From: an uncultured Bacilli bacterium
GTDB lineage: Bacteria > Bacillota_I > Bacilli_A > RF39 > UBA660
Reading direction: 5' to 3'
DNA: 44,391 nt
NCBI GenBank assembly: GCA_910583685.1
Contig: CAJTXY010000007.1
Span: 1 to 44,391 of the forward strand
The translations under genes and the position numbers were made by a program. A model generated the notes under the pieces. That model was given only the letters and a program-made list of their open reading frames with translations, was not told the origin of the DNA and did no database searches. Positions 15,899 through 23,164 of this stretch are shown here, piece by piece. Every line of letters starts with the position of its first letter. The stretch's first letter is position 1.

Positions 15899-16855
15899 AT
15901 GGAAATAGATGAGGTAAAATCATTATATAATGTGTTTAAAGAGTCGCTGGAAACTCCAGTCAATACTTGCTCTAGTTTTATGGGAATAGAAGATGCTTTA
16001 AAGATGCTATTACAAAATATTACAGAGATTAGGACAAGGGAGGAATTGGAACAGTTTAAATGTACTTATAAAGAAGTAGAGGAAAACTATGAAGATATTT
16101 TAGAAGAAGTGGATCAGTTTCCTTTGTATCAGTCTTCTGAAGAACAGGAGGAGTCAACTAGTGATTTAGAGCAGGATGATTTTGATTTGCTAGAAGAGGG
16201 AATTTCGGAAAAAGAAAAAGAGATAGTAAAAAAGGAAAATGTTTTTGCCTCCTTTAAAGAGCAATATGATGTTTTGGATCAACAGAACCAGGAGGTGCTG
16301 AATGAAATTAAAAGACATCGTGCTCTGATTCAAGACTATTTAGATAAGATTGCCAAAATAAAGGCTTATGAAGTTACGGTTTATCGTTCTAATATTTTAG
16401 AGAAAGCAATGTTACTTGCTGAGAAAGTGGTATCTCGTTCTATAGAAGCGAAAGTGATTTCTTCTATTGGTCCTAAAAAAGTTGCTCAGCTTTATTTTAT
16501 TACTAAGATTTTTCAGGATACGAAAAAGGTACTTGCTACAGAAGATTTTGCTATTACTAAATGGGAAGTGGATGCAGATTATTATAAGGAATTAGTTACT
16601 TCCCAGCTTAATATGAAAGATTATCGTAATATGTTTTGCCAAGTGTTATATGAAGTGAAGGATTTAAAAAGTAAATATAAGGAAATTTGTGGTGGTTTTC
16701 CTAATGATTTTCTTTATAAAGAAAATTTAAAAAAGGTAGAAGATTTAGAGGAGATGTTATTACAGGAAGCATTACAACTTGAGATTGTGATTGACGATTA
16801 TAATGAGGCAATGGAATGTAATAATCAAAAAATCAAAGTATTGAAAGAGCAGTAG
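15899..16855 (+). CDS. Coiled-coil-rich protein of unknown function
   Basis: A 318-residue soluble protein, helical almost throughout. A Glu/Asp/Ser-rich linker lies near residues 75-105. A long charged helix follows (residues about 100-160: EKEKEIVKKENVFASFKEQY onward), and another near the C terminus. There is no signal, membrane segment or catalytic motif. It begins 2 bases after the stop of the membrane repeat protein with a GAGGTAAAATAG region as the ribosome site. Its own terminator arm at 16877-16891 has been separated from its partner by an IS insertion. Confidence 0.6.
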   Translation: MEIDEVKSLYNVFKESLETPVNTCSSFMGIEDALKMLLQNITEIRTREELEQFKCTYKEVEENYEDILEEVDQFPLYQSSEEQEESTSDLEQDDFDLLEEGISEKEKEIVKKENVFASFKEQYDVLDQQNQEVLNEIKRHRALIQDYLDKIAKIKAYEVTVYRSNILEKAMLLAEKVVSRSIEAKVISSIGPKKVAQLYFITKIFQDTKKVLATEDFAITKWEVDADYYKELVTSQLNMKDYRNMFCQVLYEVKDLKSKYKEICGGFPNDFLYKENLKKVEDLEEMLLQEALQLEIVIDDYNEAMECNNQKIKVLKEQ

Positions 16856-16876
16856 TTTAGGGTATTTAAAGTTAGC

Positions 16877-16891
16877 AAATAAAAAAGAGAG
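16877..16891. terminator. Left arm of a terminator split by the IS
   Basis: AAATAAAAAAGAGAG matches, in inverted orientation, the arm CTCTCTTTT...TATTT at 18151-18169 on the far side of the IS. Joined, they would make a bidirectional terminator for the coiled-coil gene and rpsD. Confidence 0.55.
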
Positions 16892-16905
16892 TTGTTTGAT
16901 ACTAG

Positions 16906-16933
16906 TACCTGTCAAGTACTCACTAAATAAAAA
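16906..16933 (+). repeat. Left terminal inverted repeat of the IS
   Basis: A 28-base end with 23 identities to the reverse complement of 18108-18135. The inner 13 bases CACTAAATAAAAA match from position 16 of the repeat. Confidence 0.75.
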
Positions 16934-16939
16934 TATAAA

Positions 16940-17848
16940 TTAATTGGAATATTCTAGTCGATACTGCACAGGTGATAAGTATCCTAATTTCTTTTGAATA
17001 CGTTCGTTATTATACCAATGAACGTATTTTTTAATTTCTTCTGCTGCCTGTTTTCTTGTTAATTTTTCAAATTGGCATAGCCACTCATGTTTCAATTGCA
17101 TAAACCAATTTTCTATTGGACAATTTTCCCAGCAGTGTCCACGATGAGACATACTTCTAGTAAAACCTATATTATTTGCTAATTCTACATATTCATAAGC
17201 AAAATATACAGTGCCTTGATCTGTATTAACTATAGCATCATTATCGGGATTTAAATCCTTATAACTATCTTTTATTAAATTAATATCATTGTTATTTGAT
17301 GTAGAAAATGATACAATTTCTGTATTGAAGTAATCTTTAATAGCTGATAAGTAAAGGGTTCCATCTTTATATTTTATATAGCTTACATCAGATGAGTACT
17401 TTTGGTTTGGTATATCTGAATTAAAGTTACATTCAATTAAATATTGAGCCTTATTTGTAAGGTTCTTTTCTTTTGCCCTTGAAACTGATAATCCTTTTTT
17501 TGTACGTTTTACTGTTTCTAATCCTAAAATATGTTTATATCTTCTAATTAATTTGTGATTTAAAATAATTCCTAATTTGTTTTCTATATGTTTTTTAAAT
17601 CTTATTGTTCCATAAATTCCTTTAACATTTTTATGCTCTTCTGATATCACATCGGCAATTTCTTGTTTAAAGTTATTGGCAATTGGCTTACCAATATTAC
17701 ACCATTTGTAATAACTTCTTCTATTAACATTTAAAACTCTACATATCCTTAATACAGGATATTCTAATTTTAATTTATCAATTATTTGATATTTTTCTAT
17801 TTGTGTTGCTGAGAGCGGATTTCCATCAGAAGAGCATAGGATTTTTTT
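16940..17848 (-). CDS. IS3-family transposase OrfB (expressed by -1 frameshift)
   Basis: The frame is open from the A7 slip site at 17842-17848 to the stop at 16940, 302 codons. A GTG near 17650 would give only a truncated protein. The rve/DDE core is present: Asp in QKYSSDVSYIKY, Asp in VNTDQGTVY and Glu in ENCPIENWF. The second Asp and the Glu are separated by 35 residues, which is the DD35E spacing. The N-terminal part contains 'RICRVLNVNRRSYYKW', typical of the HTH_21 segment. The C terminus is the usual 'WYNNERIQKKLGYLSPVQY'. Every catalytic residue is retained. Confidence 0.88.
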   Translation of the reverse strand, partial: KKILCSSDGNPLSATQIEKYQIIDKLKLEYPVLRICRVLNVNRRSYYKWCNIGKPIANNFKQEIADVISEEHKNVKGIYGTIRFKKHIENKLGIILNHKLIRRYKHILGLETVKRTKKGLSVSRAKEKNLTNKAQYLIECNFNSDIPNQKYSSDVSYIKYKDGTLYLSAIKDYFNTEIVSFSTSNNNDINLIKDSYKDLNPDNDAIVNTDQGTVYFAYEYVELANNIGFTRSMSHRGHCWENCPIENWFMQLKHEWLCQFEKLTRKQAAEEIKKYVHWYNNERIQKKLGYLSPVQYRLEYSN

Positions 17849-18063
17849 AATATATCAATATCCTCCATTTCTGTTTGATATTTTCTTTTACCACGATTAT
17901 CAATACCCAATCTACCTTCATCATATTCTTGATTCCATCTACTTACTGTACCCATACCAGATATACCATATTTATTGTTTAAATATGATATTGTCGCACC
18001 TTTTTTAAATTCCTTTACTATTTTGGCTTTTTCTTCTAAAGTCCATTTTTTATGTTTTCCCAT
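17797..18063 (-). CDS. IS3-family transposase OrfA (helix-turn-helix)
   Basis: An 88-residue protein started at ATG 18063, nine bases behind AAGGAGG; an upstream TTG at 18066 is less likely. It carries the HTH_28-type segment 'EEKAKIVKEFKKGATISYLN' and continues 'KYGISGMGTVSRW', which binds the IS ends. Near the C terminus the codons TTA AAA AAA TCC form a slippery A AAA AAA heptamer. A -1 slip there fuses OrfA to OrfB to make the full transposase; OrfA alone usually acts as a repressor. Confidence 0.85.
   Translation of the reverse strand: MGKHKKWTLEEKAKIVKEFKKGATISYLNNKYGISGMGTVSRWNQEYDEGRLGIDNRGKRKYQTEMEDIDILKKSYALLMEIRSQQHK
17842..17848 (-). other. Slippery heptamer for -1 frameshifting
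   Basis: A AAA AAA is read in the OrfA frame. Slipping back one base puts the ribosome into the OrfB frame, which has no stop from here on. I did not evaluate a downstream stimulatory structure. Confidence 0.7.
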
Positions 18064-18094
18064 CAAAAAAAACCTCCTTGATTCTTTCTAAATA

Positions 18095-18124
18095 AATTTT
18101 ATCATTCTTTTTATTTAGTGTGAA
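18095..18124 (-). promoter_or_regulatory. IS internal promoter
   Basis: On the minus strand TTCACA and TAAAAT are about 17 bases apart. The -35 lies inside the terminal repeat. Confidence 0.5.
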
Positions 18125-18135
18125 CCTTAAAGGTA
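18108..18135 (-). repeat. Right terminal inverted repeat of the IS
   Basis: The partner of 16906-16933. It includes the -35 of the IS promoter. Confidence 0.75.
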
Positions 18136-18150
18136 TTATAATCTTTCTAT

Positions 18151-18169
18151 CTCTCTTTTCTTTTTATTT
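18151..18169. terminator. Right arm of the terminator split by the IS
   Basis: CTCTCTTTTCTTTTTATTT overlaps the rpsD stop codon and complements the arm at 16877-16891. No alternative hairpin is visible just after rpsD. Confidence 0.5.
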
Positions 18170-18766
18170 GTTGTAGAATTCAACGATTAATGATTCATTG
18201 ATATCTGCATTTAATTCGTTACGCTCTGGTAGACGAACAAAAACACCAGACATATTTTTTTCATCATATGTTACAAACTCTACACGTTTTTTTGTTTTTT
18301 CTAATGCTTCTAATACTGCTTTATGATCTTTAGAAGATTCTTTTAAAGCGATAGTATCTCCAACTTTTACACGGTAAGATGGAATATCTACTTTTTTACC
18401 ATTTACTGTAATATGTCCATGGTTTACAAGCTGTCTTGCTCCACGACGAGTTGTAGAAAATCCTAGACGATAAACTAAATTGTCTAAGCGAGACTCTAAT
18501 AATTTTAAGAAATCTTCACCGTGAACTCCTTTTAACTTTCCAGCTTCATCAAAAGTTTTTCTAAATTGTTTTTCATTTAGACCATACATAAAACGTACTT
18601 TTTGTTTTTCTTTTAATTGAACACCATAGTCAGAAAGTTTGCCACGACGAGAATTACCGTGTTGTCCTGGTGCATAAGGACGACGTGCTAGTTCTTTTCC
18701 TGTTTCGCTGATTGAAAAACCAACGCGACGAGCTTTTTTATAACTTGGACCAGTATATCTTGCCAT
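18164..18766 (-). CDS. rpsD: 30S ribosomal protein S4
   Basis: A 200-residue protein of standard length for Bacillota S4. The N-terminal 'MARYTGPSYKKARRVGFSI' and 'RRPYAPGQHGN' are diagnostic. The S4 RNA-binding domain is clear (LESRLDNLVYRLGF, then ARQLVNHGHITVNGKKV). S4 binds 16S rRNA and starts assembly of the 30S body. The gene is monocistronic, with a strong promoter and a structured leader of about 150 bases. It lacks the zinc-binding Cys seen in some S4 forms. Its former terminator is disrupted by the IS. Confidence 0.98.
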   Translation of the reverse strand: MARYTGPSYKKARRVGFSISETGKELARRPYAPGQHGNSRRGKLSDYGVQLKEKQKVRFMYGLNEKQFRKTFDEAGKLKGVHGEDFLKLLESRLDNLVYRLGFSTTRRGARQLVNHGHITVNGKKVDIPSYRVKVGDTIALKESSKDHKAVLEALEKTKKRVEFVTYDEKNMSGVFVRLPERNELNADINESLIVEFYNK

Positions 18767-18918
18767 AATATTTTCTCCTTTCTAAATATTTTACAAGACC
18801 CTCAAAATTTATTTAGCCGTAAATAAGGGAGTTTTTTGTTCGCCTTAACAGCAACGGTTACTAACCAATTAAAAAACACGTTCATTTACTCTAAATATGC
18901 TGTTTCAAGTGAATTGCA
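18767..18918 (-). promoter_or_regulatory. Structured rpsD leader, probable S4 autoregulatory RNA
   Basis: The transcript between the promoter and rpsD is about 150 bases and can fold. AACAGCA (18898-18904) pairs with TGCTGTT (18847-18853). GGTTAGTAACC near 18856-18866 makes a small hairpin. CCCTTATTTA pairs with TAAATAA plus GAGGG in about 18800-18829. S4 represses its own mRNA in Bacillota through a leader RNA. I have not matched this fold to the known consensus. A GGAGAAAATATT site precedes the ATG. Confidence 0.5.
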
Positions 18919-18924
18919 GTATTA

Positions 18925-18954
18925 ATTATATGCAAGAGTTCTTTAAAAGTCAAG
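18925..18954 (-). promoter_or_regulatory. rpsD promoter
   Basis: On the minus strand TTGACT (18949-18954) and TATAAT (18925-18930) have an 18-base spacer. Both hexamers are near consensus, as expected for a ribosomal protein gene. Confidence 0.75.
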
Positions 18955-19122
18955 TTTTTTGGTGATTTTATGCTGAAAAGTCTCTTTTTCTATTCAAGTA
19001 AATAAAGTGATTATGAACTGGGTTTAGCTCAGAAGTAGGCTTTCTTTTGAAAAAAATATTAAAATTGTAGAAAAAAGTATTCTTTTTGTGGTAGAATAAA
19101 TAGTATAGTAGGAGGTGTCTGT
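18955..19122. other. Intergenic region between the divergent rpsD and ezrA genes
   Basis: Together with the rpsD leader and promoter this makes a gene-free stretch of about 356 bases (18767-19122). The right end holds the ezrA promoter, TGGTAGAAT with its -10 at 19092-19097. The middle is AT-rich, with no hairpin or open frame that I can support. Confidence 0.5.
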
Positions 19123-20841
19123 ATGCACGAGCAAGGAACAATTCTTTTTGTTGCTACTTTTATTATACTTGTAGTGATTTTTGTTTTCGTTATTGTTCAT
19201 TTTATTAAGAAAAAACGGACTACTAAATATCGCAATATTATTGATAATTTAGAGCGCGAAAAAAATTTAATTGCATCTACACCTGTGGCATCTGAACTTT
19301 CTAAGATTGAGCCGATTATTAAAAATGAGAAGATGGAGGAAAAATATAATCGTTGGCAAGAAAGATTTGAAAATATAAAAAAAGTGGGTCTTTCTAAAAT
19401 AGATGATATGATTGTCGATTTAGATATTCTTTATGATAAAAAGGATTATAAGACCTGTAGATATCGTATTGCCAAAGCGGAAATAGAGATTTATAAAGCA
19501 AGAGAGAAAGCAAATCATTTATTAGAAGAAATTAAAGAAATTACTTTAAGCGAAGAAAAATATCGTAGTATTGTTACTAAGTTGAAAACAAAGTATCGAG
19601 AAGAAAATAAAGAGTATCAGCAGCATAAGGAACTATATGACGATATGCAAGATGCTATTAGTCTCCAGCTTGAGAATATTGAAAAAAGATTTTTAGATTT
19701 TGAAAAAGCAATGGATGCTAATGAATACAATGAAGTTGTTCATATTGTAAAAGCACTTGATACAATGATTGATCATATGGGAATTATTGTAGAGGAAGTA
19801 CCAGATGTACTTTTAATGGCAAAACAGCTTATTCCAAAGAGAATGAAAGAAGTGGAGCTTACTGCTAAGGAAATGTTAGATCTTGATTTTCCTTTGGAAT
19901 ATTTGAATTTGGATTATAATATTAAAGAGGCAAATAATAATATTAATACTATACTTGATAAAGTAAAAGTTTTAAATCTTGAAGATTGTATGTTTGAGCT
20001 TAAAACTATTCTTGATTATTTAGATTCCTTATTTGTTGATTTTGAAAAAGAGAGACTTTCTCGTAAAGTTTATGAAGAAATAGAGCGGGATTTTTCTAAA
20101 AAGTTAAAAAAGACAAATAGACTTGTCGAAGATGTTTATAATCAGTTGGATGATATTAAAAAAATGTATGATTTAGAAGATGAAGACTTATCTATTATCA
20201 AAGAGGTTAATAAAACACTGGTTGTGATTAATGATGATTATAAAAATTTGAAAGGGAGAGTTGGTTCTTCTACTTCTCCTTATTCGTTAATGCACAAAGA
20301 GATAGAAGAGTTGACAATTCGTTTAAAACAGATGGAAGATTCTTTTGATATTGCTCTTAAGTCACTTGGAAATATGTATGATGATGAGCAGAGGGCAAGA
20401 GAACAGTTAACGGAAATAGAGTCTTTTTTAAAGCAGTGCAAAGTGAAGATTCGTAGTTATAAATTGCCACTTATTACAGATAATTATTTTATACAGCTTG
20501 CAGAGGCCAATGAAGCTATTTTAGAAGTTATTAAGGAGCTAGAGAAGAAACCAATTGTTATTAAAGTTCTCAATACTCGAGTTGATACTGCTAGGGATTT
20601 AGTATTAAAGCTTTATAATACGACGAATGAGATGATTAAGACTGCTCAAATGGCTGAGATGGCAATTGTTTATAGTAATCGTTATCGAAGTAGTTATCCA
20701 GAAGTGGATGCTGGGCTCTTACAGGCAGAAAAAGAATTTTTTAAAGGCAATTATAAAAAGAGCTTAGATACTTCTATTAAGACAACTAAATTAGTAGATG
20801 AAAATATATATAGAAAGTTATTGGCGGTGTATGATGATTAG
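19123..20841 (+). CDS. ezrA: Septation ring formation regulator EzrA
   Basis: A 572-residue protein with an N-terminal membrane helix (about residues 7-29). A long cytoplasmic domain of antiparallel coiled coils follows, the spectrin-like architecture of EzrA. Residues 70-100 carry 'EEKYNRWQERFENIKKVGLSKIDDM', matching the family's EEKF..W...W block. EzrA binds FtsZ and cell-wall enzymes and limits Z-ring placement. Length is near the usual 560-575. The position beside rpsD and thiI fits Bacillus gene order. The ATG has an AGGAGG site, and the last codons overlap the pilin-like gene. Confidence 0.92.
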   Translation: MHEQGTILFVATFIILVVIFVFVIVHFIKKKRTTKYRNIIDNLEREKNLIASTPVASELSKIEPIIKNEKMEEKYNRWQERFENIKKVGLSKIDDMIVDLDILYDKKDYKTCRYRIAKAEIEIYKAREKANHLLEEIKEITLSEEKYRSIVTKLKTKYREENKEYQQHKELYDDMQDAISLQLENIEKRFLDFEKAMDANEYNEVVHIVKALDTMIDHMGIIVEEVPDVLLMAKQLIPKRMKEVELTAKEMLDLDFPLEYLNLDYNIKEANNNINTILDKVKVLNLEDCMFELKTILDYLDSLFVDFEKERLSRKVYEEIERDFSKKLKKTNRLVEDVYNQLDDIKKMYDLEDEDLSIIKEVNKTLVVINDDYKNLKGRVGSSTSPYSLMHKEIEELTIRLKQMEDSFDIALKSLGNMYDDEQRAREQLTEIESFLKQCKVKIRSYKLPLITDNYFIQLAEANEAILEVIKELEKKPIVIKVLNTRVDTARDLVLKLYNTTNEMIKTAQMAEMAIVYSNRYRSSYPEVDAGLLQAEKEFFKGNYKKSLDTSIKTTKLVDENIYRKLLAVYDD

Positions 20842-21481
20842 AAATAATAAGGGATTTGGCTCAAGGGAAATACTTACAGTATCTGTTGTATGTCTTGTGT
20901 TAGCGGCAATTTTACTTACTATGTCAATTAAGACTAGCAATAAAGAGAAATATAAGGTTATGGAGTATAATGCTAGGATGTTTGGACTTAGTGCTACTAC
21001 TTATCAAATGGAGAATAATAATCAGGCAGTTTATATGATCGAACTTTTAGACAATGAATTATTTGCACGGGTGAAGAATCCTTTTGGTGGAGAAAAGTAT
21101 TGTAATGTTTTTGAATCTTTTGTGGAATATCAGGACGAGAAAAAATATGTTACTTTACGGTGTGGTGCTTATTTGATTGATCATCAGCATATTGCAGATG
21201 AAAAGTATAATATTTATAAGGTTAGTGATTGGTCTTTACAGCAATCTGAAAAAAATGCTGAGACGATGACTGCGTACAATTATAAGATAGATAATGACAA
21301 AGATGGTTTTGATACGATTTATAATGATGTGATGTTTTTATACGCATTCAATAAAAAAATGGGACAGGATTATCAAAAGATAGAAGATATTCCGGCAGAG
21401 TATCATGTGTATTCTAAAACTTTATATCGTACTAAGACTTTGATTGATGTTGTTGAAAATAATAAAGTGGAGAATGAGTAG
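20834..21481 (+). CDS. Type IV pilin-like (prepilin) protein
   Basis: About 215 residues; the start is the ATG at 20831 or 20834, overlapping the ezrA stop. The N terminus NNKGFGSREILTVSVV has the prepilin peptidase pattern: cleavage after Gly, Phe at +1 and Glu at +5 of the mature protein, followed by a hydrophobic helix (ILTVSVVCLVLAAILLTMSI). The rest is a globular outer domain with a possible disulphide (KYCN and LRCG). Pilin-like proteins assemble pseudopili or secretion filaments. No peptidase, ATPase or other pilus gene is visible in the window. Translational coupling to ezrA is unusual. Confidence 0.65.
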   Translation: MIRNNKGFGSREILTVSVVCLVLAAILLTMSIKTSNKEKYKVMEYNARMFGLSATTYQMENNNQAVYMIELLDNELFARVKNPFGGEKYCNVFESFVEYQDEKKYVTLRCGAYLIDHQHIADEKYNIYKVSDWSLQQSEKNAETMTAYNYKIDNDKDGFDTIYNDVMFLYAFNKKMGQDYQKIEDIPAEYHVYSKTLYRTKTLIDVVENNKVENE

Positions 21482-21501
21482 TATCTTTCTTTTCTTTTTT
21501 T

Positions 21502-21510
21502 TGTTATAAT
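21502..21510 (+). promoter_or_regulatory. Extended -10 of thiI
   Basis: TGTTATAAT, with the -10 at 21505-21510, lies 22 bases before the ATG and is followed by the ribosome site GGAGG. A T-rich stretch precedes it and there is no clear -35. Confidence 0.6.
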
Positions 21511-21531
21511 ATAGGGAATCGGAGGGATAAT

Positions 21532-22716
21532 ATGTACGTTATATTAATTAAATATGGAGAACTTACTACTAAAAAAGGAAATCGTAATTTTTTTATTAAA
21601 AAATTAACTGAGAATTTACAGCATAAGTTAAAAAAATATGATGTGAAAATTGTTCGTGATCGTTCTCGGATGTATCTTGAATTTTTAAATGAAGATTTAG
21701 AGAGTATTGAAAAAATTGTTAAGAATACATTTGGTATTCATAAGTATCATCTTGCTTATATGGTAGATACTAATAAAGAAAAGATAGAAGCACAATTATT
21801 AGAGATTGCTCGCAATTCTCAATTTAAAACTTTTAAAATTGAAGTAAAACGAAGTGATAAATCTTTTCCGATTTCTAGCTTAGAGTATGCCTCTTTTTTA
21901 GGCGGGATTCTTTTAAAAAATATAGAAGGTATTAAAGTGGATGTTCATCATCCTGATACCACTTTTACAGTTGAAATTAGAGAAAGACAAAGCTATATTT
22001 ATACGAATAGTGCGAAAGCGGTTGGTGGTTATCCGGTGGGAACTCAAGAGAAGGGAATGCTTATGCTTAGTGGTGGAATTGATTCGCCTGTTGCAGGGTA
22101 TCTTGCTATGAAGCGTGGTATGAGACTTGATGCTGTTTATTTTGAAGCAATTCCACACACTAGTTTAGAAGCTCGTAATAAAGTGATTGCGTTAACTAAA
22201 AAATTAGTGCAATATACAGATTATATTCATTTACATATTGTTCCTTTTACTACTTTACAAGAAGCAATTTATAAAAACTGTAAACCAGAATACTGTATTA
22301 CAATGATGAGACGTATGATGTATCGCATTACTTCTCAACTTGCTCAAAAAAACAAAGGACTTGTGATTGTCAATGGAGAGTCCATTGGACAGGTTGCTAG
22401 TCAAACACTTGTCAGTATGAGTGTGATTAATTCTGTTACCAATATGCCAGTCATTCGACCTGTTGCTTGTCTTGATAAATTAGAAATTATGGATATTGCT
22501 AAAAAAATAGATACTTATGATATCAGTATTTTACCTTATGAGGATTGTTGTACTGTCTTTGTGCCAAAACATCCAGTTATTCATCCTCGACTTGAGACTT
22601 GTCTAGATATGGAAAATGCATTTTCATTTGATTCTTTAATTGATGAATGTGTTAGTAATACATTTACTTTGAAAATCAGTGATGAAGAGAAATCAGAGTA
22701 TCAAGAGTTATTATAA
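21532..22716 (+). CDS. thiI: tRNA 4-thiouridine synthase ThiI
   Basis: A 394-residue protein. An N-terminal ferredoxin-like/THUMP region spans about residues 1-165. The PP-loop is SGGIDSP at 180-186 and adenylates U8 of tRNA before sulfur insertion. The C-terminal rhodanese domain of the enterobacterial enzyme is absent, as usual in Bacillota. The dedicated desulfurase NifZ that often precedes thiI in Bacilli is missing here; a pilin-like gene stands in that place. Cysteines in 'CKPEYCITMMRRM' and 'YEDCCTVFVPKHP' could relay sulfur. Confidence 0.95.
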   Translation: MYVILIKYGELTTKKGNRNFFIKKLTENLQHKLKKYDVKIVRDRSRMYLEFLNEDLESIEKIVKNTFGIHKYHLAYMVDTNKEKIEAQLLEIARNSQFKTFKIEVKRSDKSFPISSLEYASFLGGILLKNIEGIKVDVHHPDTTFTVEIRERQSYIYTNSAKAVGGYPVGTQEKGMLMLSGGIDSPVAGYLAMKRGMRLDAVYFEAIPHTSLEARNKVIALTKKLVQYTDYIHLHIVPFTTLQEAIYKNCKPEYCITMMRRMMYRITSQLAQKNKGLVIVNGESIGQVASQTLVSMSVINSVTNMPVIRPVACLDKLEIMDIAKKIDTYDISILPYEDCCTVFVPKHPVIHPRLETCLDMENAFSFDSLIDECVSNTFTLKISDEEKSEYQELL

Positions 22717-22745
22717 AAATAGGTATAATTTACCAATGTAAAATA

Positions 22746-22775
22746 TGTATTAAATTTTCATTTTTTCACAATCTA
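22746..22775 (+). promoter_or_regulatory. Candidate sigma-G-type promoter of the SASP gene
   Basis: TGTATT (22746-22751), a 17-base spacer and CAATCTA (22769-22775) compare with the forespore consensus TGAATA and CATACTA. Position and spacing suit a gene expressed in the forespore, but the match is partial. Confidence 0.4.
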
Positions 22776-22798
22776 TAAATGTATAGGAGGTGAAAACA

Positions 22799-23017
22799 AT
22801 GAACAACAACAGTAACAATACTAACTCTATGAAAATGAGAGTTCCAGGAGCTAAACAAGCTATCGATAAAATGAAATATGAAATAGCTAATGAGTTTGGT
22901 GTAAATTTAGGAGCTGATGCTACTAGTCGTGCTAACGGTTCAGTTGGTGGTGAAATCACTAGACGTTTAGTTCAAAACGGTATGAATCAAATTAGTGGAA
23001 GTTATAACAATAAGTAA
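22799..23017 (+). CDS. Alpha/beta-type small acid-soluble spore protein
   Basis: A 72-residue protein started at ATG 22799, eight bases after AGGAGG; the GTG at 22790 overlaps that site. The family signature is complete: 'MKYEIANEFGVNLGADATSR' then ANGSVGGEITRRLV. The GPR protease cleavage region EIANEFGV is recognisable. SASPs coat DNA in the dormant spore core, protect it from UV and heat, and are degraded at germination. The gene is monocistronic with a terminator. It lies next to thiI as sspA does in Bacillus subtilis. It is direct evidence for sporulation. Confidence 0.95.
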   Translation: MNNNSNNTNSMKMRVPGAKQAIDKMKYEIANEFGVNLGADATSRANGSVGGEITRRLVQNGMNQISGSYNNK

Positions 23018-23037
23018 TGATTTAGTATAACTTATTC

Positions 23038-23063
23038 GATAGGCGAAGAGCCTATCTTTTTTT
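23038..23063 (+). terminator. Terminator of the SASP gene
   Basis: GATAGGC/GCCTATC with a 5-base loop (GAAGA), then seven T. Confidence 0.85.
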
Positions 23064-23164
23064 GATATAAACGTGAGTTTTAATAGTCTGTTTTAAAATT
23101 TATTTTGAATTTTGTTCGTTATATAGTAAAATGTAGGTATATTGAAAACAAAGGAGAGAAAATT

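Larger units (their letters stand above)
16906..18135 (-). mobile_element. IS3-family insertion sequence (about 1.23 kb)
   Basis: The element has two overlapping minus-strand frames, OrfA (HTH) and OrfB (DDE integrase), joined by a likely -1 frameshift. Imperfect 28-bp terminal inverted repeats (23 of 28 identical by my alignment) lie at 16906-16933 and 18108-18135, each starting TACCT and ending CACTAAATAAAAA. An internal promoter is visible in the right end. I find no clear target duplication. The catalytic residues and both reading frames look intact, so it may still be mobile. Confidence 0.88.

Noticed and set aside
16893..16905. Target-site duplication next to the IS
   Set aside because: The bases next to both ends (CTAG and TTAT) do not match, and partial symmetry is better explained by the split terminator loop.
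19020..19040. GGGTTTAGCTCAGAAGTAGG, resembling the 5' end of a tRNA
   Set aside because: The D-stem does not close, and no anticodon arm, T-arm or acceptor partner follows. I treat it as chance.
22790..22798. GTG start of the SASP gene
   Set aside because: It overlaps the AGGAGG ribosome site; ATG 22799 is well placed.
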